Positions 34,486 through 45,159 of a stretch of 64,000 nucleotides of DNA are shown here, piece by piece. The position numbers and the translations under genes were made by a program. The DNA is from Calendula officinalis (lineage: Eukaryota > Streptophyta > Magnoliopsida > Asterales > Asteraceae): the NCBI GenBank assembly GCA_963853835.1, contig OY970824.1, positions 563,001 to 627,000 on the forward strand, given 5' to 3'. Below the pieces are notes generated by a model, which was not told the origin of the DNA, ran no database searches, and worked only from the letters and a program-made list of their open reading frames with translations. How positions within the stretch are numbered: the first letter of the stretch is position 1; the number at the start of each line of letters is the position of its first letter.

Positions 34486-37400
34486 CTACTTGATAAGTCC
34501 TAAACTTGTAGCCGTCATCTTTAGCCATCCTTTTAACACTTCGGGATTATCTGGCAATAAAATCCATGACTCTTTCATGCCAGGGGACACTCCAAAGATG
34601 TTATAAGCAGCTAAGGACAAAGGATGTAACAACCCAAAAATCAAGGGAAATTTAAAATTTTTAAATAATAAAATAAAACAATTTCCCCAAGAGTACAAGT
34701 AACTCAAAGGTCCCAACTCATGAATAAAAATATAAAACCGTCTCGTGGTTTAAATACGGAATAATAAAAGATTTTAAAACAAAACATGTTTGATTCGAAA
34801 TAAAGGTTTTAATCCAAATCCATAAATATAAAAATAGAAATGCAGCTCATCAACCATTGACCTTCTCTTTGCCCTTGCTAGTACCTGTAGAATGGGGGAG
34901 TGATTGGGGTCAGCCACCGCTGAGTGAATAATATCAAAATAAACAAGTAATTACAAACAACTCAAGCCACATAAGTGATCCCTAGAGACTCTACTCAATT
35001 CTCAATTGCTCAAGTTTATTTTCTCAGATTTTAAATTTATATAGCGCGCTTGTGTGACTTGGGACGAGAGATCAACCTCGACCCGCCTCACACAACTCAA
35101 GGCTCAACACCTGTACTCTTCGGTGTTGAGTCAAAACATCTGGCACCAGTACTCTTCGGTGCCAAGACAACTCAAGTATATTATGTTTAATGTTTTAACT
35201 CAAGAACTCAAAACTCAGATAACTCAGGCTCCAGATAACTCAAATCACAGATAACTCAAATAAATCACCCAATCAATACTCAAGCTCAATCAACAAGACA
35301 ATTCACAACACATAGCACAAAATCATGAATCGAAAGTAAGTACAAGTTTATAGTGAGATTACCCACCTCGAATGAACGTAAGCTCCTAAGTATCCTCGGC
35401 ACTGAAGAGCGTCTCTAACCGGTCCTAGAAGGTCCTACAAGGTATAAGGAAGCGCGGGTTAGGATTTGGCTCAAATGTTGTTTCAGCAGAACTAAACAAC
35501 ACACATCACTTTCGCGGGAACGGCTATAACTCTCCAACCACTCACTAGTTTTTTATTCAAATTTTCACAGTAGCTCAATGACTCAGAGGGCTAAAAGTTT
35601 ACAGAAGACATCGGAAGCTGAATCCAAACAGAGAGGGCTCAAAACAGGCTCACAAGACAGAATAGCTGAACCGAAAAATAGTCTGCGATGGTTTACTAAA
35701 ACAACGATAACTTTTAAACCGGTACACCGAATGACACCAAATTTTCACAGCATATAGTATGCATAAGACACTACAAACTGTATATAGAAAGTTCGGCCCG
35801 GTTCTGCCCCGAAGGGTCCCGAAACAGACCTGCCAAAGGCAAATTCGTGCAGTATTTTAGCACTGCAGTCAGTTACAAAACAGGTCGTATCTCACAAACC
35901 GTTAACTCAATAAACGAGCGATCGGCGGTCACGGAAAGGTAAAACAGCGATCTACAAAAGTCTAGAAGGCATTGGGTCCAGAATCTGACCCGAAGTAGGT
36001 GAAAAACAGCCACGAAAAAAACCCGACAGTAAGTTGTCCCAAAATCAGCACAGTAACAAAACGATAAGACAATCCCGACATCATCTCGTTAATTCCCGAG
36101 GCACCCGAAAGCCACGGAATCCATTTTTAACTCAGAAACTATATTAGAAATAATTTAATTCTTTTCTTTTAAAAACTCTTTCGGTTTAGGAAACCAAGAA
36201 CCCTACGGGTTCGGTTTCCGGTTTTTGGTTATTTAAACATTTAGCCGTGCAATTACGGTTTTTATCCAACCCGACAACAAAACCCGACCCCAAAACAGTG
36301 GTCAAACATCAGCAACAACCCAAGACAAAAGAGATGGAATCAAAACAGTTCACACTAGACTCGGTTGGTAACTAAAAGAAACGGGAACATAGAACTATTA
36401 AAACGATAAGGAACAAAACCAACGATTATTTAAACCAAACCCGAGCCCTCTATGGCTCGGTACTTCTTCTGCTCGAACCTACATCAGTCGTGGATTAGAA
36501 GTGGAACAAGGCAACATCAAATAATTTTAACACACAACAACACAAACATAAACTTGGTTACGACTCGAACAAAACTAAATAACTCAAAATTATTAAAGAA
36601 AAGGGTTAGAATTTATACCCTACAAACCAACACAGCAGAGACGATAACACCAACACAACGCCGTCACCATCGTTGTTTGATAAAAACCCACGTTCGCTTG
36701 CTGCCCCATCTCACGAAACAAAGAAAGAAGAAAACAAAATTGATAACAATTCACTACCAAAGGGATCACGTGCTTGGATTCCAAGCAGCTTGCCACCAAT
36801 CATAAGAATATGTCTTTGGGATTAATTCACATCGCCGACTTCAATAATACATAAAATTCCACCAGCTATAACCCTCTTTTCTTTTATGAGGACATCAACT
36901 TAGTCAACCTTTAATTAATTTCCATCTTTGTTGTGAACCTTCTCGACTGTGGTACAAGATTTGAGAGATGCTCGACGGTGGTACGAGATTTGAAAGATGC
37001 GGCCGAAGATAGAATACGGGAGAAGGAACATAAAACCCCTACATACCAAATTTAACATCCTAAAGCCTTGCTCAATAAGGCTCATTGGTTGACCCCTTAA
37101 TCAGCCCAACCCGACGCCTAACAATTTAGTATCTGAACTGTAAATATTAAACCGGGTCAAACCCAAACACAATAAGTCAATAACCCGTATAATTTATAAC
37201 GTCTAAAACTCCAAGGACGTATAATTTATTTATAAACGTCTAACTAACTACTTATTAAAAGTTTAACAAAAAAAAAACTTTGCCACTAATGTTATTCATT
37301 AATCTAGTTGACCCGTCTCTCGCTTTATGAGCCGTAGTAAAACCCGAGACACACTCACGAATAAATAACGTCTAATAAAAACGAACCGCCTTACTTCATT

Positions 37401-38299
37401 ATAATTAATTTACTAAATATTCATTTTAAATTTAAATGTGACGACTAAATTAATATTATTTAATTATTAAAATTTCAGGGCGTTACAAAGGATCAAGTGG
37501 ATCTAACTCAGCTATCTCTAACTTTTTAACACATTCTTCATGTGTTGGCCCTTTAGTCAAATGTTGCAGGGCTTTTTTCATTTCTAGTGCTAACTCATCA
37601 CTAGTAATAGAAGATCTAAAAGGTGGATCATGTGTGGCAGTGGTGGGTTTAGCCCTTTTGGTGGGCCTATCCACAGGAGGTGGCTCGGGAAAAGGCTCAC
37701 TGCTATGATGAGAAATGCCATCATCATCGTCTAAGGAAATAGAAGGGGTGCCTGTAAGTTGAAGTGGCGAGACCTGACAAGTAGATGATCCAACCACCGA
37801 TGTTGTTTGGGATGAGGTCCACCTTAAGTTACCAGTGGCACTATTTCCATCAAAGAGAATTGAACAAAGTTCAGGAAAAGGCAATGGGACAGTTTTCAAC
37901 GAACCCGCCTTCGGATGTCCCTAAACTCAATGTAAGAAAAACTAGTATAAGTATATATGCCAACTTTATACATAAATATTAAAATATAAATACCTTTTTA
38001 AAGTCATCCCACTCCTCGGATGTTAAGTTAAAAGTGTTCGTTTGAGGATTGTAAATATTTCCGGTTTTGTTTTTTAAGAATACCCATCCCGTGTATTTAG
38101 CTTTAAGATTGTCATAACAGTTTCTAATTTGTTTTTGAGTCAAATCCATGCCAAATGTTTCCTTAAGAACTCTTCCTATCTTGATCCATGACTCTTTTTG
38201 CAAACTCAAACCTTTTCTACCCATATTCTTTACTTCTTCAATGCAATTTTCCAATAAGCACTTTTGTTGCTCACTAGACCAAACAACTTTTTCTCCCAT
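34486..38299 (-). pseudogene. Harbinger ORF1 (Myb/SANT-like DNA-binding protein) split by a solo LTR
   Basis: Parts on the minus strand: 38299-37994, intron 37993-37921 (GT-AG), 37920-37488, then the LTR insertion, then 34619-34486. Counting one copy of the 5-bp target duplication, the three parts total 873 nt and stay in one frame (290 codons), which shows the gene was intact when the LTR landed. The N-terminal Myb_DNA-bind_3-like domain has KVVWSSEQQKCLLENCIEEV, WIKIGRVLKETFGMDLTQKQ and WVFLKNKTGN. The C-terminal part resembles the end of plant L10-interacting MYB-type proteins (SPGMKESWILLP, GWLKMTATSLGL). In Harbinger elements ORF1 binds DNA and helps move the transposase to the nucleus. 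A possible upstream leader exon lies near 38750-38909. Confidence 0.88.
34625..37487 (-). mobile_element. Solo LTR, 2863 bp, inserted in Harbinger ORF1
   Basis: The ends are TGTAACAACCC and GGGCGTTACA, bordered by the perfect 5-bp direct repeat AAGGA (34620-34624 and 37488-37492). There are no internal protein genes and only one LTR-sized block. The orientation is minus if the TGTAACGCCCTGAAATTT end is taken as the 5' end, as in similar LTRs. It has the same terminal hexanucleotides and a similar size to the solo LTR at 18897-21166, suggesting related Ty3/gypsy families; this is inference. Small ORFs inside it (for example 36452-36805) look accidental. Confidence 0.88.
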
Positions 38300-39124
38300 T
38301 TCTAAAAACCAAATAAGCATATACAAATCAAAATTAACACATTGATGCATACAAATTAGACATCTGCAACTAACAAATTAGACATCTACAACTAAAAATT
38401 AACCAATAAGCATTTATGGAAAAAAAGAAACATAACATCTACAGCTTGTCTAGATCGAATCTTCAACATACAAATTGATAAATTGGTGCATATAAATCAG
38501 ATTCATAGCAAATGTATATGTATCAAATCAATTTCATATAAAATCAGCTTGTCTAAACCCTTATGCATAAATCAATTTCATATAAAATTCATAAAAGTCG
38601 ACAGTGAGTTGGTAGGAAATTAACAGTGAGTTGTTATGAATCTTAGAGATTCATAAGATGGAATCCATTTCCACATACCATATAAATTAATTCTATATGA
38701 AAATCGTGATTGGAGAAAGAGACTAGAAAAGATACCTGAGTTGGTAGGAAATCGACACTAGGGGCGGCGACGGTTGAGGACGGCGACGGTTGAGGCGGCG
38801 AAGGAGGCGGCGACGGTGAGGCAGATGGTTGCCGGCGACGCTCAGGCGGGGCTTGAAGGAGACGACGGGATTTTGACGATGGAGGGGTTAGGGCTTTTGG
38901 AGCAGACACATTTTTCTGGAGGAGGGGTCATGTTTTGTTTTTAGACGTGAAGATCCAAGAAGCACTAGGCCAAGTCTGTGTGGAAAAGATGTGGGGCAGA
39001 CATTTTAATGTATGCGGGCTTCTAAAAAACAAACATCTTCTGAAGGGCTTTTCTGCCCGTGTTCTGCGCGGCGCAGACAGAAGATCTCTAGAAGATCTTT
39101 TGTGAAAAAACAAACAACCCCTTA

Positions 39125-40080
39125 GTCTGCAATGTAATCATTACCTTCTCTGCCCACATCTCTCTCTCATTGACTATTTTCTCTCTCTATAGATCTCTCG
39201 TATATATGTATATATGCACATGCGTACGTCTCTGTCTCTTCTTTTATCTCTCTAGATTCATGTAGATACACTCATGGATAAAAAAAAGGGTTATATATAA
39301 TTGTTAGATACATTATATTGTAAGAAGATTTTAAATACACACATTACATGTATTGCATTATTGCACACGTATGTATATCTATGAATGCACATGCAAATAT
39401 GTACATATAATTTTAGGGTTTTTAGTTGTTTATGCTTTTGATTTGCATGCAAATAGAGACACAGATAAATAAAGAAAGAGAATAAACAAGACACATGAGG
39501 TAGCTAATAAAAGGAGTAAGAGAATAGATTGTGACACCTCCCACTCAAGAATAATTTCCTCAACATTTATCTTTTGCTTTTTTCCTAGCAAAAATTAATC
39601 ATAAATTTAAGTTTATTATAAATATGCACCATCCAGGATCGAACCCACATGATATTTGTGTTATTAACACAACGCTCTAACCAACTGAGCTACTAGATCA
39701 TATGTTCACTATTTGACTATAATTATCTTAAATAATCACTTAAACTTTAAAAAATATAAATTACCAATAACACCACCACTCACCATCACTACCACCATAT
39801 ACCACCATTCACCATCACTATCTACACCATAACCCACCAACTGGTCATCATAAAATATAGTTACAGAGTACCCCACATTATGTAGGTACCCATCAAATAT
39901 TATATATATAAGCTCAAAGAGAATTAAAAGAAGCTACTTGTCCAAAAGCAAGACATTGGTTAATTTGTTTCTTTTTGTTTTGTTTTCTTCAATTTGATTC
40001 TTCATCTCTTGGCTTCTTCTTCTTCTTTCCTTTTCTTGAATTCTCAGGAAAACAAGACAAATTAAACAAACCCTAAATAA
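39125..40080 (+). promoter_or_regulatory. Upstream and leader region of the INDETERMINATE DOMAIN gene
   Basis: This holds TCTCTC-rich sequence (39150-39260), a tRNA-like fragment (39629-39699) and CACCA-rich repeats (39770-39840). A probable leader at about 39955-40080 is rich in CTTCTTCTTCTT and ends with AAACCCTAAATAAATGATG. TATATATATAAGC at 39901 could serve as a TATA box for a start near 39935. That assignment is inference. Confidence 0.4.
39629..39699 (-). pseudogene. tRNA-Ile(AAT)-like pseudogene or SINE head
   Basis: On the minus strand there is a near-perfect D-arm/A-box (TAGCTCAGTTGGTTAGAGC), an anticodon arm with loop TTAATAA (anticodon AAT, Ile-like; stem TTGTG/CACAA) and a B-box GGGTTCGATCC. 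The acceptor stem (GATCTAG against TGGATGG) and the T-stem do not pair well, so the cloverleaf is broken. It is either a decayed tRNA-Ile copy or the head of a tRNA-derived SINE. Confidence 0.6.
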
Positions 40081-40912
40081 ATGATGTTTTCAGCCTCAGT
40101 TTATTCATCTACCAGTAATAAAAACTCAACGTCTTTATCAGAAGAAGCTGCAACCAGCACTTTTTCTTCAGCAATTACAAGTAAGATTCATCATGAATTC
40201 ACTCCATCAATCACACTTTCTTCGATTTCAAATCATCCTCAACAACATGATCACCAGCTCTACCCTAATCTTCAGAAGATCAAGAAAAAGAGAAACCTCC
40301 CAGGAAACCCAGGTACATATTTTGACCATTAAAATTGATGATCTTGAATTCTTGATCATATCACCAAAAAAGTTTGTATTTTTATGATCTTGATTAAGTT
40401 GTTGTTTATCTTTTTTGGATTTTTTTTTTGAAGATCCAGATGCAGAAGTGATTGCATTATCACCAAAAACACTGATGGCAACAAACAGATTCGTGTGCGA
40501 GATTTGCAACAAAGGGTTTCAAAGAGATCAAAATCTACAACTTCACAGAAGAGGTCATAACCTACCATGGAAACTGAAGCAAAGAAACAACAAAGATGAA
40601 ATCAAGAAAAGGGCTTACGTGTGCCCTGAACCCAGTTGTGTTCATCACCACCCTTCTAGGGCTCTTGGAGATCTCACTGGGATCAAGAAACATTTTTGCA
40701 GAAAACATGGTGAAAAAAAGTGGAAATGTGACAAGTGTTCTAAGATTTATGCAGTTCAATCTGATTGGAAAGCTCATTCTAAAACATGTGGCACTAGAGA
40801 GTATAGATGTGATTGTGGAACCCTCTTCTTAAGGTACGTAAAATTTTCATCTTTTTTTTGCATCAAATTAATTCACATTTTGGGTAATTAAATGCATGCA
40901 TGGTTAATTAGG

Positions 40913-40982
<70 letters not shown>

Positions 40983-43584
40983 TGAACGCTAGATTAATTA
41001 AACACGGTATGAATTTTTGTGTGTTAATAAAATGGTTTTTCTAACGTATGTCTCTGGGGCATACATTAGGTGCTATCAATGAACATCAAATTTCCATATA
41101 AACTAAGAATCATATTTATTGCATCTTCAAAAATGATAAATATTAAAGTTCATTAATGTTATTCGAAATATATTAAGAAACCAAATACTTTATTAATTGC
41201 ACCTAATGTATGCCCCAGAGGCAAAATTAGAAAAACCCTTTTCATTTTTGGAAGTTTTTGTGAAATGTGTAATTAGGTTGGATCATATATAAACTTCTAA
41301 AAAAATCTTATGGAGTGTATATATATAGTCTTTAATTTCTACCATATATTGTTTTAATTTCTACCATATATTGTTTCAAATTTTTGGTCGATTTTTAATC
41401 CATATATGAAATTCCTCTTTTTCAAACGGACATAATTGTGCACAAAAAATGAATGGTTTTGAACAAAATTATGTATGGTCAAGTCCGCTGTGACGGCTAA
41501 TTTTCGCATGTAGATCGATCATCATAAGAAAAATGTGAAATATGGATAATGTGAAAATTTGGGATTAATCTTACATTCGGACGATTGGACTAATAATCCT
41601 CGATCCATGTAATATTTTCTTTTCTTTTTTTCTCTAACTTCTCACTAATATTAATACAAGTTGCCGTTCAGAAAAAGGATCAATCTTCATAAAATTTGTT
41701 GAAAAATTAACCATCCATATATTTTCCAAAAGTTGTGGTTTTTATTTTACAAAATAAAAACTTCTGCTACAGAATTATTAATGTAGTTCAAATTGAGTGG
41801 AGTGCATGGTGTTTACTTAATTATTAATGGTGTTTACAGCTTCTCATGGAGTGTTTATAAAAATGGTAGTTCACTGCATTATAAGTTTTACTCAGATTCC
41901 TCTATTTTTTTCACAAGTATAAATTTGCTTGGTCTCATGTGCATTAAACTGGCAAAGTTTTTGCATGGAATATATTAATAGACAGAAGGATTGTTATAAT
42001 TATAAATGCATTTAAGACAAATTGGCAGAATTGAAAAATGGACACACTGATTATTACTCCCACTGTTTATTCTGTTGCTTTTGATGACAATATATTGATG
42101 TTGAAAGCTAAATATGCATTTGAATTATTTGTCACCTGCAAACTTCATCATTCAATATTGCTTGTACAAATGTATATATGCATGCAAATCTTACCTTTAT
42201 ATATACTCATGTAAACTTGCTTAAATACATTAGATATATATAGTAACATGTATGTATTAATGTCTCAAATCTTTAATTAGGTTTATACTTATGTACCAAT
42301 TATGAGATTAAATACAAATTAGTATTTTATTACTTATAATTTTAGAATTTATAAGTTTTAGAGCCTTCTTTGATAAACTGCACAGGACCTTCAACTTCAC
42401 GGGCTGCCCACGTCACTGATTTTAGCATAATATTGGTTCTATTTTAACAAGTCAAATAGTTTGATTGTAATGCAACTACAAGCATAACAGTTCAAAAGAA
42501 ACCTTTAATATCATTCCATGATAAATTTTTAGTCCTATAATACGTTACTTTGTACTTTGTAGGCCCATGATATGATTCAGGAAAGTGCCTCAAAATTATT
42601 GTCCCTAAAAATCATAGAAATGGACCAACATTTACATGGAAGTAAGTAGCATCAAAATAACATAACTATATTTATATAACAAAATTTTATTCACAAATTA
42701 CATTTATATTTTAATATACTTATACAATTTATTTTAAAACAATATAACGCGTAATTTTTATAATTTAAATATCATCTCCCTTAAATAACTGAATGATATT
42801 TAATATAATTAGATGACATGTATTGGTGTATTTTTTTCAGAAATCCGAAAATATGTTAATCATTATGTACAACTTTTATTGAATATTGGTTACCACATTT
42901 ATGGTGTATAGGAAAGATAGCTTCATTACCCACAGAGCCTTCTGTGATGCCTTGGCTGAAGAAACTGCCAGACTCTCAGCTGCAGCTGCAATTTCATTAA
43001 CTAACAACCACCACCCCTCAACTATCAACAATGTTACACAAACCCCCTTCAACGTTCAACAAATTCCACAAAATCCCCCATTATCACTTTTTCCTTTCAA
43101 TCCCACCCTAAACCGGGTTCCCACCCCAAACCCTAACCCGGCCCGGATAAAACCCGAAACCATCCACCACCAGCTACTTCCGGCGATTTCTTCGCCGTTT
43201 TTCCACGTCAGCACCGGCCCTCATCATCCGCCGGCACACCTCTCCGCCACCGCGCTCCTCCAGAAGGCGGCGACAGTTGGTGCGGTGGGGGATCATGGCG
43301 GGTCAACAATGAGCAGGTTGGATATGGTTCAGGTGACAACCGCCGCCGTGATGTCACCGGAGTACCACCAACACATGGGTCTGACTTCAGGGGATATCGC
43401 CACGTGGCAGAAAACAGACCATTTGACCAGGGATTTTCTTGGGTTGACTGGAGACCAAGAAGGGGACCACGGACTTGATACTAACGTGAACGTGAGAGGT
43501 ATGCTAACTTACACCGGGGGTATAGAGATCCCAGCTCATGGATACGGCGGTACAACTGCCTCTGAAGCATGGGGCAACTGTTAA
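40081..43584 (+). CDS. IDD: INDETERMINATE DOMAIN (IDD) C2H2 zinc-finger transcription factor
   Basis: Three exons: 40081-40312, 40434-40833 and 42912-43584. The frame is 1305 nt, giving 434 aa. The nuclear localisation signal KKKRNLPGNPDPDAEVIALS overlaps exon 1/2. The four-finger ID domain covers about residues 97-225: finger 1 C99-H119 (CEICNKGFQRDQNLQLHRRGH), an atypical finger 2 (CVHHHPSRALGDLTGIKKH), finger 3 (CDKCSKIYAVQSDWKAHSKTC) and finger 4 completed by exon 3 (CDCGTLF, SFITHRAFC). C-terminal signatures are LSATALLQKAA (321-331) and TRDFLGL (383-389), typical of the JKD/MGP/NUC/IDD2-like group. These nuclear factors bind AGACAA-type sites and work with SHR/SCR and DELLA proteins in patterning and gibberellin responses. 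The exact orthologue is not decided. Confidence 0.94.
40914..40979. repeat. (TA)33 microsatellite in IDD intron 2
   Basis: 66 nt of perfect TA dinucleotide repeat, 80 bp downstream of the exon 2 donor. It is likely to vary in length between individuals. Confidence 0.98.
41027..41245. mobile_element. Inverted-repeat MITE in IDD intron 2
   Basis: The left arm, 41027-41071 (ATGGTTTTTCTAA...CTCTGGGGCATACATTAGGTGC), is inverted on the right at 41199-41245. The inner 23 bases match exactly and the outer part is slightly diverged. The loop of about 127 bp is AT-rich. A target duplication was not found. It could form a long hairpin in the IDD pre-mRNA. Confidence 0.7.
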
Positions 43585-44555
43585 AGGTCAAAGTACAAGT
43601 GATCACAGCATGGTTTTGGCTAGAATCTTCACACGCACCAAAATGACGAAACTACCCCCTCAAGCCACTCAATCGTTTTAAATTTCACATGTTCTTTTTA
43701 ACATGCTCGGCTATCTTATTTTTTTTGTTAGAAATCTTCTTGAATTTAAACTTCAATGTTTAATTTGTGAGTTTATAATTTGAATTTTTCTTTCACTTCA
43801 AGATCATTATATTTATTTGTGGAGAAATGATATTTAGTCTTATTATTTGGTCCTACCTATTTGATAGGATGACATGTGTACTCTACTAATTTTCTCTCTT
43901 AATATTATCCTTTGATTTTGACACGTGTCTTCATCTAATGAGTAGGACTATTAGTATGACCAAATGGTATGACTAAATACCATTACTCTTGTTTGTGTTT
44001 GGTAAACTATATGCTGTATATTTCGCATCAACGAGAAAAACATTGAAACTGTAACGGTTTAAAATTTCAACTATGGAATCTAAAAGTCAAATGAAAATGA
44101 AATATTGGAGATAAATTCAAAGTAAGATAGATAGGGTTTAGAAAAGGGTAAGGCCGGGGGTAAATTGGTAAAAGCATGTGGTAAGCGTGAGCATGTAAAG
44201 GAAGTAAGTGGTGGTCCGGTGGTGGCATGGTAACAAGAACAAAAGGAAAACAAGAAAAGGATAACAGAGAATTAAAGATGAAGAAATATATGAAAATTTT
44301 ACCAAATTGTCAACGCCAACTAATTTAAGAATTTGACAACACAAATTATTGTTCTTAAATTCCGTGCAATCAGAGTGCTCAGCAATATGGCCCACAAACT
44401 ATATGTCATAAAACTAATCGTGTCAAAACGGGTTCAAAATAATGGTTTATACGAAGCAGTTCGAACGAGTTAGAAAGTCATCCAAAATATATTTTCAATG
44501 CATAAACTCTACTAAATTATTTTTCTAAAAATATGTTAATAACATAAGTTTTGTA
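43585..44555. other. 3' region of the IDD gene and intergenic DNA
   Basis: A 3' UTR probably runs to about 43780. It is followed by an inverted-repeat MITE (43822-43988) and then AT-rich sequence with no supported gene. Confidence 0.5.
43822..43988. mobile_element. Small inverted-repeat MITE downstream of the IDD gene
   Basis: The left end (GAGAAATGATATTTAGTCTT) and the reverse complement of the right end (GAGTAATGGTATTTAGTCAT) match at most positions. Similarity continues inward (ATTTGGTC...CCTAC). The element is non-coding and 167 bp, and its family is not determined. Confidence 0.6.
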
Positions 44556-44563
44556 GTTTATAT

Positions 44564-45151
44564 TAAGGGCAACGATTCTCGACACCACCTAAAACATGAC
44601 ACGAACTCGACACGGAAGTAATCGGGTTAGGTTTGAGCCTAAATAGGTTTGGGTCAAAAATAAATCGACCCATCCAACCCTTTTATAAACCGGCTCAGGT
44701 TCGGGTTGACTTTTGTATAAACGAGTCGACCCACCAACTCATTTACTTTTTCAAAAGTTTTTTCAGTTTCTATAAAAAATTTGTAAATACTAACAAATCC
44801 CCTAAATCCTACCTAAAAGTCTCTGTTTGAAAATCTTTTGACATTTTAGTCCTCACTCATCACGTCTGTTTTATTAGTACTTAATTTACTCAAGTGTTGT
44901 AACGATTATCCTTGTATTTATGATCCTTTTTTATTTCAGACCCGCCCATTTGATTCTGACATGCTAACCCAAATGATCCACCAATTTATTAAGTTATAGG
45001 GCTAGATGGACCGTGTATGAGTTATCTTGGTTTAGATGTGTCCAGTTGATTTTTCTCATCCGGAATTCTAAAAAGGTTATGTTCGGGTTGACTGATTCCA
45101 ACTTGCCAACCGAACCCGCTAACATAAAACCCTGCCTGATTGCCACCCCTA
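44564..45151. mobile_element. hAT-type MITE, 588 bp, perfect 8-bp target duplication
   Basis: It is flanked by GTTTATAT at 44556-44563 and 45152-45159. The right end is ATTGCCACCCCTA (reverse complement TAGGGGTGGCAAT). The left end is the degraded TAAGGGCAACGATT. The interior is rich in CGGGTT and AACCCG motifs, with no transposase. The small ORF 44633-44830 inside it is not supported as a gene. Confidence 0.75.
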
Positions 45152-45159
45152 GTTTATAT

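Larger units (their letters stand above)
33584..39121 (-). mobile_element. PIF/Harbinger DNA transposon, decayed, containing a nested solo LTR
   Basis: The left terminus is GGTGTTGTTTGTTTTTTC and the right terminus, reverse-complemented, is GGGGTTGTTTGTTTTTTC. Both are bordered by TTA (33581-33583 and 39122-39124), the usual 3-bp Harbinger target duplication. Subterminal regions at both ends are rich in (A)TCTGC/GCAGA repeats. Without the inserted LTR (34625-37487 plus one target copy) the element would be about 2.67 kb. It holds, on the minus strand, a Myb/SANT-like ORF1 and the C-terminal part of a DDE transposase. A GC-rich leader with GGCGGCGACGG repeats lies at about 38750-38900. Confidence 0.9.

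Noticed and set aside
36452..36805. 117-codon ORF inside the second solo LTR
   Set aside because: Low-complexity Thr/Arg-rich translation with no known motif, lying in an LTR.
38643..38909. Proline-rich ORF (PSASPSPPPSPPQPSPSS) on the minus strand as a separate gene
   Set aside because: It lies in the GC-rich leader of the Harbinger element and ends at a donor-like CAG|GTATCT. Its frame does not join ORF1 in phase, so it is more likely leader than protein.
39629..39699. Functional tRNA-Ile gene
   Set aside because: The acceptor and T-stems do not pair, so a tRNA pseudogene or SINE head is more likely.
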